The notes beneath the pieces were generated by a model that was given only the letters and a program-made list of their open reading frames with translations, ran no database searches and had not been told where the DNA came from. Shown here piece after piece: positions 1 to 6,227 of a DNA stretch of 12,843 bases. The translations under genes were made by a program, and so were the position numbers. The DNA comes from Pseudomonadota bacterium (GTDB taxonomy: Bacteria; Desulfobacterota; Desulfovibrionia; Desulfovibrionales; Desulfovibrionaceae). Where the stretch lies: contig JAFABC010000029.1 of assembly GCA_023426275.1 (NCBI GenBank), positions 1 to 12,843 of the forward strand, read 5' to 3'. The first letter of the stretch is position 1, and every line of letters starts with the position of its first letter.

Positions 1-17
1 GCTTTCGCCCCCTCCCC

Positions 18-209
18 TTATCTCAATTTCATCCCGGCTTGCCTCTCAATCAGTTTTAGAAGCGTTATGTCGATGTCTTTCAGGGGGTGTGGAACCGTCA
101 CCAACCCAGGCTTTTCAGGATGGTAGAAATGGTGGTGATCACCTTCAGTCCGTTTCTTTATCCACCCGGCCGCCTTAAGTTTTTTAATGATTTCCCTACT
201 GCTTGGCAT
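18..209 (-). CDS. hicA: HicA-family mRNA interferase toxin
   Basis: A 63-residue protein of normal HicA size. HicA toxins cut mRNA and are held inactive by the HicB antitoxin encoded just downstream. The sequence shows the family pattern: a small basic N-terminal helix, then RTEGDHHHFYHP, whose first His of the GDHH stretch (about residue 25) is the expected catalytic histidine, then a PHPLKDID strand and a terminal helix ending in ERQAGMK. The canonical GSHH reads GDHH here. The start is supported by a strong AAGGGAGG ribosome site just upstream. The gene has its own promoter (239-267) with flanking direct repeats. The antitoxin hicB is expected to the left of base 18, outside the window, so the pair cannot be confirmed here. 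The family call is confident; that the toxin is active is inferred. Confidence 0.9.
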   Translation of the reverse strand: MPSSREIIKKLKAAGWIKKRTEGDHHHFYHPEKPGLVTVPHPLKDIDITLLKLIERQAGMKLR

Positions 210-238
210 TGCCTCCCTTCCTCGTTTGCGTTGAAAAA

Positions 239-267
239 AGAATAAGTAGTTTTTGTGTATTAGTCAA
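239..267 (-). promoter_or_regulatory. Probable sigma-70 promoter of hicA
   Basis: On the minus strand, TTGACT (262-267, five of six consensus bases) is followed by a 17-base spacer and TATTCT (239-244, four of six). This predicts a transcript beginning near base 232, with a leader of about 20 bases that contains the AAGGGAGG site for hicA. The 19-bp repeat at 241-259 covers the spacer and enters the -10 element, so a repressor bound there would block polymerase. Confidence 0.65.
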
Positions 268-290
268 GAAAAATAAGTAGTTTTTGTGTA
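241..290. repeat. Two perfect 19-bp direct repeats flanking the hicA -35 box
   Basis: AATAAGTAGTTTTTGTGTA occurs at 241-259 and again, without a mismatch, at 272-290, a 31-bp period (about three helical turns). The -35 hexamer of the hicA promoter lies between the copies. The arrangement is typical of a pair of operator sites for a dimeric or tetrameric repressor. The likely ligand is the HicAB complex or HicB alone, because toxin-antitoxin operons are normally autoregulated. The protein that binds is an inference. Confidence 0.7.
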
Positions 291-313
291 AAAAATAACA
301 CCGATTGTATCTC

Positions 314-523
314 TCAGGCCAACCCCTTGCGTCTGATATACCGCTGCAAACTCCGCTCGGTCACCCGCAGCCCCTTGGCATCACCCAGGCGCACCACCTT
401 GAACTCCCCACGCTTGATCAGTTTGTAAGCAAAACTCCGTGAGCAGTTGAGGGCGGCCATCACCCGGGCGACAGTCAGCAGCGGCCCCTCGGCGGTGCGG
501 TCATACGGCAAATTCGTCTTCAT
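314..523 (-). CDS. Excisionase-like helix-turn-helix (HTH_17) protein
   Basis: A 69-residue basic protein that looks like a single MerR/excisionase-type DNA-binding domain. Residues about 15-62 follow the family layout: LLTVARVMAALNCSRSFAYK forms the helix-turn-helix, then a KRGEFKVVRLGD wing, then a C-terminal RVTERSLQRYI segment. The ATG overlaps the terL stop codon by four bases (ATGA), with a GAGGGG ribosome site inside the end of terL, so translation is probably coupled to the large terminase. Such proteins act as excisionases, as recombination directionality factors or as small regulators. No integrase gene is visible, so which role applies is unknown. Its place directly after terL, where a head-completion or portal gene would be usual, is odd. 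Confidence 0.8.
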   Translation of the reverse strand: MKTNLPYDRTAEGPLLTVARVMAALNCSRSFAYKLIKRGEFKVVRLGDAKGLRVTERSLQRYIRRKGLA

Positions 524-2421
524 GCTCCCCTCGTTTGGCGGTTGGCCAGGATGGTGCTGGCCCGGCTGGCGGCGGTCGCCAGGATGGATGCCCGGTCATC
601 GGCGTCCGGACGCGGCGCTTCCTGGGCCCGGGCGGTTTCCTCGCGTTCCTGTTCGAGCAGATAGGACAGGCTTGGTGTCCACGAATCGTCCGCGCAGGCA
701 TGGGCGATCATCGTGGAGTCTAACAAGTGGTTGGTTTCGCTCAACTGCTCCCAGACGTAGTTGCCGGCCCTGTCCTTGACCAGGCGCTCGGCGGCCAGAT
801 GCCGGGCGTAATCCTCCCCGGTCTGGGCATGGAGCAGCATGGGCTGCCGGGCGTCCTGGCGCAGCCGCTTGTAGAGCAGCCGTTTCAGGCTGTTGACGTC
901 GAGCAGGTAGAGCTGCAACCCGCCGGGGATGGCCCGGCCGGAGTGCGGCAGCTTGTCGATGGTCGTCCAGCTGACGTTGACGTGGTAGTCCCGCGACCGC
1001 CCCTTGATCGGATGCAAGCGCCCTTCGCCGTGCGCCCGGCACCAGGAATAGACCTCCTCGGTGCGGGTCAGGACCGCGTGCTTGGTCTTGTTGCCGCCCG
1101 AGTCGATGCCGGCGCGCCAGATCCCGAGCGTGGCGCCAGCGCGGCCAAGCACCGGGTAGCGCGTGCCGTGCACCAGCCCCATGACGTCCTCCCAGGTGCG
1201 CAGCTGGCCGTAGTCGATAAGCCAGCTCTGCATGGCGTCGCCCCAGGCCAGCACCGAGAACCAGAATGAATCCATCTGCACATCGATGCCGCAGGTGAGC
1301 GCCACGGCTTCGACCGGCGCGGTCTTGGCCGGCAACCACATGGCCCGGCGCGACAGAATCGACTCTTGCGGCGTCTCCAGGGCAATCGCCTTGTACGGCT
1401 TGGCGCAACGGCCGTTGGCGTAATCCTTTTTGACCCGGTCATCGTCGGACAGCTCGGCCTTGACCTTGTCGGCGGCGATCTCGGACAGTGACACGAACCG
1501 GGACACCAGCGACGGCAAATGGAAGCCCACGGCACGCGGTTTGAGCACGGGTTCGTCGGCAATCCATTCCCCGCGCGAAACCGCGCTGTTCCGCGCGTGG
1601 TCGGTCCACAAGTAGTTGCAGTGCGGGCACTTATACCGTCCGAGTTTGCGCCGCTTGATTTCCTTGGGGTCCTTGCAGTCCTCGAGCACCACCACGTTGC
1701 CCTCATCCATCACCTGCACCGTGCCGCAGGCCGGGCACGGCACCTGCCAGCGACGCAGCTCATCGCAAAGCTTCGTGAGAGTGACCCATATGACGCTCGA
1801 CTCATCGCCCATCGGCTTTGATATTTTGAGGATCTTACGCTTGAGTCCGTAGCTGATCGTCCGTTCCTCGAACTCCGTGACCGGCGCGCCCTGTCCGGCA
1901 AGCTGCTTGTAGAGGTCGACCTCGTCGAGGAACATGTGCATGACCGACACGGAGGCCCGCTGCGACGGCGACTGGGCCGAAGCAAGGTAGACCGGCGAGC
2001 CGTCGACCAGCTCAATGGTGCCTTTGGCGAGACGGGCAAAAAGCTTGCGCAAGGCCGGGGAACCCTTGATGCGCGGGATCAACTTTTTTTCGACGGCCCG
2101 GGTCAGGGTGTCCTCGTCCGGCATGGCCAGGAGTTTCGGCCCCGGGTAGAACTCCATGGAGTAGAAAAGCGCTGCCTGGAGCATCTCGCTTTTGGAGATC
2201 TGCGGCGAGGCGCAGACGGCGGCCTCCTCCACGTGAGGCTGATAAAGCGTGTCGAGGATGCCGGCCATGTAGGGCGTGACGTCCAGGCGCAGCCGCGAAC
2301 CGGCATACGGCCCATCCTGCACCACCACGTTTTGCGCCGCCCAGACAGACGGCCGCGGCCGCTCGCGCTTGCGGTAGATCCGGCGCTCCGACGCCGTAAA
2401 CCGGAATGCAACGTCGCTCAC
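520..2421 (-). CDS. terL: Phage terminase large subunit, GpA family
   Basis: A 633-residue protein matching the length of lambda gpA (641 residues). It is the motor and nuclease that cuts concatemeric phage DNA and pumps it into proheads. Visible parts: a divergent Walker A region around residues 71-80 (ASPQISKSEM, with Lys as in gpA relatives); Walker B MFLDEVD at about 163-169; two zinc-binding pairs CPAC (229-232) and CPHC (265-268); and a C-terminal nuclease with acidic residues in CGID (380), AGIDS (440) and LLDST (568). I chose the GTG at 2421 because AGGAG lies eight bases upstream and the GTGA junction overlaps the preceding small ORF. An upstream in-frame GTG at 2451 lacks a ribosome site. 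GpA-type enzymes usually generate cohesive ends, so a cos-type phage is inferred. Confidence 0.95.
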   Translation of the reverse strand: MSDVAFRFTASERRIYRKRERPRPSVWAAQNVVVQDGPYAGSRLRLDVTPYMAGILDTLYQPHVEEAAVCASPQISKSEMLQAALFYSMEFYPGPKLLAMPDEDTLTRAVEKKLIPRIKGSPALRKLFARLAKGTIELVDGSPVYLASAQSPSQRASVSVMHMFLDEVDLYKQLAGQGAPVTEFEERTISYGLKRKILKISKPMGDESSVIWVTLTKLCDELRRWQVPCPACGTVQVMDEGNVVVLEDCKDPKEIKRRKLGRYKCPHCNYLWTDHARNSAVSRGEWIADEPVLKPRAVGFHLPSLVSRFVSLSEIAADKVKAELSDDDRVKKDYANGRCAKPYKAIALETPQESILSRRAMWLPAKTAPVEAVALTCGIDVQMDSFWFSVLAWGDAMQSWLIDYGQLRTWEDVMGLVHGTRYPVLGRAGATLGIWRAGIDSGGNKTKHAVLTRTEEVYSWCRAHGEGRLHPIKGRSRDYHVNVSWTTIDKLPHSGRAIPGGLQLYLLDVNSLKRLLYKRLRQDARQPMLLHAQTGEDYARHLAAERLVKDRAGNYVWEQLSETNHLLDSTMIAHACADDSWTPSLSYLLEQEREETARAQEAPRPDADDRASILATAASRASTILANRQTRGA

Positions 2422-2546
2422 AATCCCAGCTCCTCGGCTATCTCCCGGCACCGGATCGAGAATGTCTGTGCATCCAATCCCATCGTTCGCAGCAACTCCT
2501 TGCGCCGCTCATATTCGAGCCAACGGCTCCGTTCGTCGTTTTCCAT
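2418..2546 (-). CDS. Small hypothetical protein (42 aa) preceding terL
   Basis: An ORF beginning MENDERSRWLEYERRKELLR and ending REIAEELGL. It is highly charged and predicted to be helical. Its stop codon overlaps the GTG start of terL in a GTGA junction, and the terL ribosome site AGGAG lies inside it, so it may serve mainly to couple terL translation. An in-frame ATG at 2570 would give 50 residues, but neither start has a strong ribosome site (GGGGT lies upstream of 2546). I recognise no family. It is too short to be a normal terminase small subunit, though it could be a remnant or a minor packaging factor. The four-base overlap is the main support. Confidence 0.5.
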   Translation of the reverse strand: MENDERSRWLEYERRKELLRTMGLDAQTFSIRCREIAEELGL

Positions 2547-2577
2547 GCTTTCGGCTACCCCGTTTTGCATCGCATCA

Positions 2578-2601
2578 TGGGGCGGACATTTGTCCGCCCC
2601 A
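2578..2601. repeat. Perfect 11-bp inverted repeat (hairpin or REP-like element)
   Basis: Arms TGGGGCGGACA (2578-2588) and TGTCCGCCCCA (2591-2601) pair perfectly around a TT centre; as a hairpin this would be a nine- to ten-pair GC-rich stem. It lies in the 81-bp gap between the zinc-finger gene and the 42-codon ORF. There is no T tract on either side, so it is not a standard intrinsic terminator. The form resembles palindromic REP-type intergenic units, but one copy in this window cannot prove that. Confidence 0.7.
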
Positions 2602-2627
2602 ACGGAGCAGCCTAGACAGCTCGAGAA

Positions 2628-2846
2628 TTATTGTCCGCTGCACGGTGCAGTAAGACGCGGCCGTTTTCCGGTCCCGGCCGGCCGCTGGAACACATGCACC
2701 GGCCGCGCCCCGTCCCGCCGGGCCCGTCGCCGGCAGGTGTAGTGACCGCACGTCACTTGATGCCGATAGCGCGGCTCGAATACCCGGCCGCAGTACGGGC
2801 ATGGCCTCGGGGAGCAAAAATCGAAATAGGGCCGGCGCCTACTCAA
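2628..2846 (-). CDS. Small zinc-finger protein, unknown function
   Basis: A 72-residue basic protein. Near its N-terminus it has CPYCGRVFEPRYRHQVTCGH followed by YTCRRR, giving a C-x2-C-x13-C-x4-C arrangement (C16, C19, C33, C38) that can hold one zinc ion. The rest is arginine-rich with no recognised fold. Translation probably starts at a TTG whose last bases overlap the TGA of the upstream gene (TTGA), with GGGGG about eight bases before it. Small zinc-ribbon proteins of this kind are common in phage early operons and often bind nucleic acid, but nothing here identifies the target. The C-terminal third may be poorly folded. Confidence 0.6.
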   Translation of the reverse strand: MSRRRPYFDFCSPRPCPYCGRVFEPRYRHQVTCGHYTCRRRARRDGARPVHVFQRPAGTGKRPRLTAPCSGQ

Positions 2847-3373
2847 GCGGGAGCCCCCTGCTTCATTATCTCTGGTCTGACGCTGCCAAGAGGTGGAACG
2901 TCGCGCTGTTCCGCCCGCGTTTCGGTCGAATGTGCGCAGGTGAAATAGCAGAGCCCGGGCACGGTATCTTGCGGCACGTCAAGGATTCCTGCCGCATAAA
3001 CGTAGACAGCCTCATAGAATGGAGCGATGCAATCATCGCCGTAATCCCGGAGTGCGTCCCAACGCTGTCCCAGCACCGGGCAGGAGATGGCCACCGGGGA
3101 CCCCTCGCGAAAGATCACCGCATAAAGGATGGCCAGGGCATCGCGGTACGCGCCCGAGGGATCGCACACGCAAAACCATTGCTTGGCGGTCGTTTCTCCC
3201 GGGCGGTACGGCATGATGAACGCCCCGTTGACGATATAGGGCGGCGAAAGAGGTTCCGGCGGCCGCGCCTTCGGAGGGCTGGTGGGATCCTGCCGAACCC
3301 GTGCCGGCGCGACCGGAGTGGTCGCGAGTGCATCAAACAGGGACAGCTGGCCAGAGGCGGGACGGCGTTTCAT
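2843..3373 (-). CDS. Hypothetical protein with N-terminal beta-clamp-binding motif
   Basis: A 176-residue protein starting MKRRPASGQLSLFDALATTP. Residues 9-13, QLSLF, match exactly the consensus peptide by which polymerases, mismatch-repair proteins and some phage proteins bind the bacterial sliding clamp DnaN. A proline-rich linker (about 18-45) follows. The folded part (about 46-165) has aromatic and cysteine residues (FCVCDPSGAYRDALAILYA; APFYEAVYVYAAG) and belongs to no family I recognise. The ATG shares one base with the stop of the ASCH gene (TGATG), with GGGGGT upstream. Longer readings in the same frame only run through the ASCH gene in the wrong frame and were discarded. A DNA-replication or repair role is inferred from the motif alone. 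Confidence 0.75.
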   Translation of the reverse strand: MKRRPASGQLSLFDALATTPVAPARVRQDPTSPPKARPPEPLSPPYIVNGAFIMPYRPGETTAKQWFCVCDPSGAYRDALAILYAVIFREGSPVAISCPVLGQRWDALRDYGDDCIAPFYEAVYVYAAGILDVPQDTVPGLCYFTCAHSTETRAEQRDVPPLGSVRPEIMKQGAPA

Positions 3374-3819
3374 CACGCCACCCCCATCAGGCTGGGCCGC
3401 GTCTCGGGCGCGGCATAGTCCACCCGGAAAAAGCCGAGCCGCCCTTTGCAGGGCATGAACGGCAACGGTGCGGCTTCGGACAACTGCCAATGCCATTGCC
3501 CGGATTCCGCCCAGGGCGACACGCGGTGTCCCTGGTCGCAGCCGACCAGCCGGACCATGCCCACGATGCCGCCGGTCTGCCGGCCGACCTCCGGGAACCG
3601 CAACCCGCCGCGCAAGCCATAGCGGGCGTGGATCTCCTCGAGGAGCCCCCGCGCCTCGGCCAGATTGAATCGCGGCCGCTGACTCGCATGGACCAGCACG
3701 CGCCGGCCCACATAGGCCGGCGGCAACGGCCATGTGCGGTTTTCGACGTCCTTGAAGCCGTTGACGATGAGCCACGCCCAGGGCTGTTGTACGGACACGG
3801 CGATACTGGGGATGTCCAT
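3373..3819 (-). CDS. ASCH-domain protein
   Basis: A 148-residue protein made up of one ASCH (PUA-like) domain. The signature is at the N-terminus: SVQQPWAWLIVNGFKDVENR, followed by TW, the helix and loop that line the putative ligand cleft. Next come RRVLVHASQ, GGIVGMVRLVGC and the closing WHWQLSEA and GRLGFFRV strands. ASCH proteins bind RNA or modified nucleosides in several systems, and some bacterial members hydrolyse N4-acetylcytidine; the exact substrate here is unknown. GGAGG lies seven bases before the chosen ATG, and the preceding gene stops two bases upstream. Neighbours with possible nucleotide or RNA roles (HD hydrolase, Gp37/Gp68 protein) suggest a shared nucleic-acid-metabolism cassette. 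Confidence 0.85.
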   Translation of the reverse strand: MDIPSIAVSVQQPWAWLIVNGFKDVENRTWPLPPAYVGRRVLVHASQRPRFNLAEARGLLEEIHARYGLRGGLRFPEVGRQTGGIVGMVRLVGCDQGHRVSPWAESGQWHWQLSEAAPLPFMPCKGRLGFFRVDYAAPETRPSLMGVA

Positions 3820-3821
3820 GG

Positions 3822-4532
3822 TCAGCCCTCCCGCCGCAGGCGCAGGCCAGCGAAATGCGCGCTGCCGAAGGCCTGTACCCTCACTATCCAGGGCAGTTCG
3901 CTCAAAGTCAGTCCGAACGCCATTTTGGTCCGGACGCGCTTTTCGCTGGCCTCGGGCTGCCCGTCGTACCAGTCCCGGTAGGCGGCATAGAGGTCCGCCG
4001 CCGTCTCGCTGGCTTCGGGGTTTCGGTCGCACCGCTCACGCAGGAACCGGGCCACAGAATTGGGTTCGTGGGCGTAGGCGATCTCCCGGCCATCCTCCTC
4101 GGCGCACACGGGGCACAGCACCACGCCCTCGATGTCCACCACAGCCTCGTCCTTCCAGACGAGGGCGCCGCAACCGCCGCAGTATTCGAGACCCCCGGCC
4201 TCGCGCAGCCGGTCCAGGCGCTCGACCTCGGCCAGGAGCATGGTGATGGCGACGATGTAGCCCCGGCGCACAGGCCGGAGCGGAACTTTCTCGGCGTATT
4301 CGTTCTCGTCCGGCCACGGCACGGCCGCCGACCCCGGGAAACCAGGCGGCGGCAACTGAGCCAGTTCGACCGCATGGTGGGTGATCGCCGCCAGGATCTG
4401 CGCCGCAGCAGCCTGGGCCAGCTCGCCCCGCTGGGCCGCGTCGTCATGCTCAGGCGTAAACCCCATGGCGATCTGCTTCGCGCGTTCATCCAACACTTCG
4501 GCCAACAGGGTCATTGTCTCTTTCGGGATCAT
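3822..4532 (-). CDS. Three-part fusion: EHDD-motif domain, zinc ribbon, P4-helicase-like winged helix
   Basis: A 236-residue protein with three visible sections. Residues 8-110 (LDERAKQIAMGFTPEHDD, GELAQAA, PWP, RRGYIVAITMLLAEVERLDR) match a widespread helical phage family with a conserved EHDD. It is plausibly an all-alpha nucleotide-pyrophosphohydrolase-like fold, but the activity is unproven. Residues 118-143 form a zinc ribbon (CGGC and CPVC). Residues about 160-234 (FLRERC, LYAAYRDWYD, AFGLTLSEL, GLRLR) resemble the C-terminal winged helix of D5/P4 helicases, including the one encoded at 10945-12576. The ATG overlaps the upstream stop (ATGA). I do not know a named family with this full architecture. 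It could be a DNA-bound nucleotide-sanitising enzyme or a helicase accessory factor; both ideas are inference. Confidence 0.75.
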   Translation of the reverse strand: MIPKETMTLLAEVLDERAKQIAMGFTPEHDDAAQRGELAQAAAAQILAAITHHAVELAQLPPPGFPGSAAVPWPDENEYAEKVPLRPVRRGYIVAITMLLAEVERLDRLREAGGLEYCGGCGALVWKDEAVVDIEGVVLCPVCAEEDGREIAYAHEPNSVARFLRERCDRNPEASETAADLYAAYRDWYDGQPEASEKRVRTKMAFGLTLSELPWIVRVQAFGSAHFAGLRLRREG

Positions 4533-5686
4533 GCTTGCCCCCCGGCGTTTTCGATGGTTTGCAGGACCGCGCCCCAGCGCCGCACCTCCGGGAAGGCATT
4601 GTGCTCCACGCCATCGAGGATCCGGCCGGCGCGAGCCTTACCGACGCGAAACATATTGTAGGCGTCGGGATGATCGTCTATTTTGAAGGACTGTAGAACA
4701 CTCCCGTCCTGTTCCACCGCATCCCATTTCAGACGCCTGCAAGGCAAAGAAGCAAGGTCCGGCGGGAGATAGTGCTTGAGCCCTTTATGCCCCCGCCAAT
4801 CCCAATCGCGCATCCGGACTGCTGGCAGATGCTCACCCCACTGTTTGAAGAAAAACGGCGTCCCGGCATCGGCGCATTGGTCGCGCAGGCTGCGAAACCA
4901 ATCGGGATGCGCCGGCCGTGCGTCGGGGCCGGTTTCGCCGCCGGCGATGACCCAGTCGACCATTCCCTGCCGATGGTCGCCCTGCGCCTCTTCCGGGTCG
5001 TCCGGGATCGGGCAATCGCAGTAGCCATGCTCCCCCATCGGGAGACGGGCCACGCCGCATCGCCGGCACATCCATCCTTCAAGCCAGGGCGACAAATCCA
5101 CCGGCCCGAGCATCGGCTCCACACTCACGCCGGTGCGCCAGCCCCTGCCGGTCAGTTCCGCAATGTGCGGCATCCTTTCGTCCGCTCGAGTCTGGTCCTC
5201 GGCCGTGGCCATGAGGATAACGTTAGGGAGGGGCCAACCGGAGTTGATGTTGGAAGCACCAGACTCGTGGAGAATCTGCCGCAAAATTCCGTACCTATCC
5301 GGGGAGCAAAACGCTTCCATCCGCTCCGGGCGTTTCGTAAGCAGCATGAACGTATGCTGCGAAGCCTGCGCCATGACCGCAAAGACCTGGTCGAGGTATT
5401 CGAACGACACCGACTCGTGGAACAGGTCGCCCATGCTGCACACGAAAATGCGTTGCGGTTTCCGCCGCGCGAAGGGCACGCACAGGACCTTCCATACGTG
5501 CCGCGTCTCGCCCGTCCATTTGCCGTCCACGGTCAGGCCGGCGAACTGCGGCGTGGCCGGGTTGCTCCCCAGCCGACGCGCCATGCGCGCGGCGTAGCAG
5601 TTGAGGCAGCCTGGAGACACCGGCGAGCAACCCACGACCGGATTCCAGGTGCTGTCCCACCACACGCCACTGTTTTCGTCGCTCAT
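4529..5686 (-). CDS. Phage Gp37/Gp68-family three-cysteine protein (DUF5131)
   Basis: A 385-residue protein of the mycobacteriophage Gp37/Gp68 family. The N-terminus carries TWNPVVGCSPVSPGCLNCYA, a C-x6-C-x2-C motif (C20, C27, C30) that resembles the iron-sulfur site of radical SAM enzymes. Downstream features include FVCSMGDLFH (about 81-90), LLTKRPERM (115-123), SVEPMLGP (188-195), VIAGGETGPDARP (247-259) and FFFKQWGE. An extra cysteine cluster (C207, C210, C223, C225) may bind zinc. The biochemical activity is not established to my knowledge; nucleic-acid modification is a reasonable guess. Members often occur with the three-Cys-motif partner TcmP, and I see no such partner here. The ATG shares one base with the upstream stop (TGATG). 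The first residues of the longer open frame are shadow sequence. Confidence 0.9.
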   Translation of the reverse strand: MSDENSGVWWDSTWNPVVGCSPVSPGCLNCYAARMARRLGSNPATPQFAGLTVDGKWTGETRHVWKVLCVPFARRKPQRIFVCSMGDLFHESVSFEYLDQVFAVMAQASQHTFMLLTKRPERMEAFCSPDRYGILRQILHESGASNINSGWPLPNVILMATAEDQTRADERMPHIAELTGRGWRTGVSVEPMLGPVDLSPWLEGWMCRRCGVARLPMGEHGYCDCPIPDDPEEAQGDHRQGMVDWVIAGGETGPDARPAHPDWFRSLRDQCADAGTPFFFKQWGEHLPAVRMRDWDWRGHKGLKHYLPPDLASLPCRRLKWDAVEQDGSVLQSFKIDDHPDAYNMFRVGKARAGRILDGVEHNAFPEVRRWGAVLQTIENAGGQA

Positions 5687-6216
5687 CACTCCCACCCCGT
5701 ACGTTTGATTGTTTCGAGATAGATCGCCGTGCCGTTCGCCTCGGCACTCGGCGCGTCCACGCAATGCGCCAGGAACAGCCGCGCCAGCGTCTCCCAGGTC
5801 TGGGCCAAGTAGCCCCAGCAGCGCGGGCGTTTGATCAGACTGACGACCACGTCGTGCAGCAGGGCGTCGATGGCCACCAGCCAGGCGGCCCAGTCATCGG
5901 GCGTGTCGCAGGGCCCGACGACCGATCGCCGGGCCTCGTCCACCAGCGCGGACTCGCGGTCCGCGCGCCGCTGTACCTCGGCTGAAAGCGGCTTGCCCGA
6001 CCCCTGTCCCACCGACTGCCAGCACTCCTCGAGCCAGCGCCGAACCTTGGCGAGGTGGCGCGACCGTCCCTTGGCGTGCGCAAACACCCCCTCGAGGGTC
6101 GTCAGTGCAATCTCGACAACGGTCAGCTTGATCTGGATTGTGCCCAGCAGTTGCGCGCGCTCCTGGCGGAAATTGCGCAGCTCGGCCTTGGACACATGGT
6201 TTGGCGGGTAGGTCAT
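5686..6216 (-). CDS. Hypothetical helical protein
   Basis: A 176-residue protein beginning MTYPPNHVSKAELRNFRQER. It is rich in predicted helices and has a basic middle part (HAKGRSRHLAKVRRWLEE). There is no signal peptide or membrane segment. Tryptophans cluster in the C-terminal half (DDWAAWLVAIDALLHDVVVS; RCWGYLAQTWETLARLFLAH). AAGGGG lies eight bases before the chosen ATG, and the HD-domain gene ends 11 bases upstream. The in-frame sequence upstream of this ATG runs through the HD gene in the wrong frame and was excluded. I recognise no family. Tight packing between the HD phosphohydrolase and the Gp37/Gp68 gene suggests co-expression and perhaps shared function. Confidence 0.75.
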   Translation of the reverse strand: MTYPPNHVSKAELRNFRQERAQLLGTIQIKLTVVEIALTTLEGVFAHAKGRSRHLAKVRRWLEECWQSVGQGSGKPLSAEVQRRADRESALVDEARRSVVGPCDTPDDWAAWLVAIDALLHDVVVSLIKRPRCWGYLAQTWETLARLFLAHCVDAPSAEANGTAIYLETIKRTGWE

Positions 6217-6227
6217 GGCCGCGCCCC

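Noticed and set aside
853..861. GTCCTGGCG inside terL, and its reverse at 12745
   Set aside because: Isolated single copies in coding or possibly coding DNA; they lack the clustering that makes the 10680-10941 repeats convincing.
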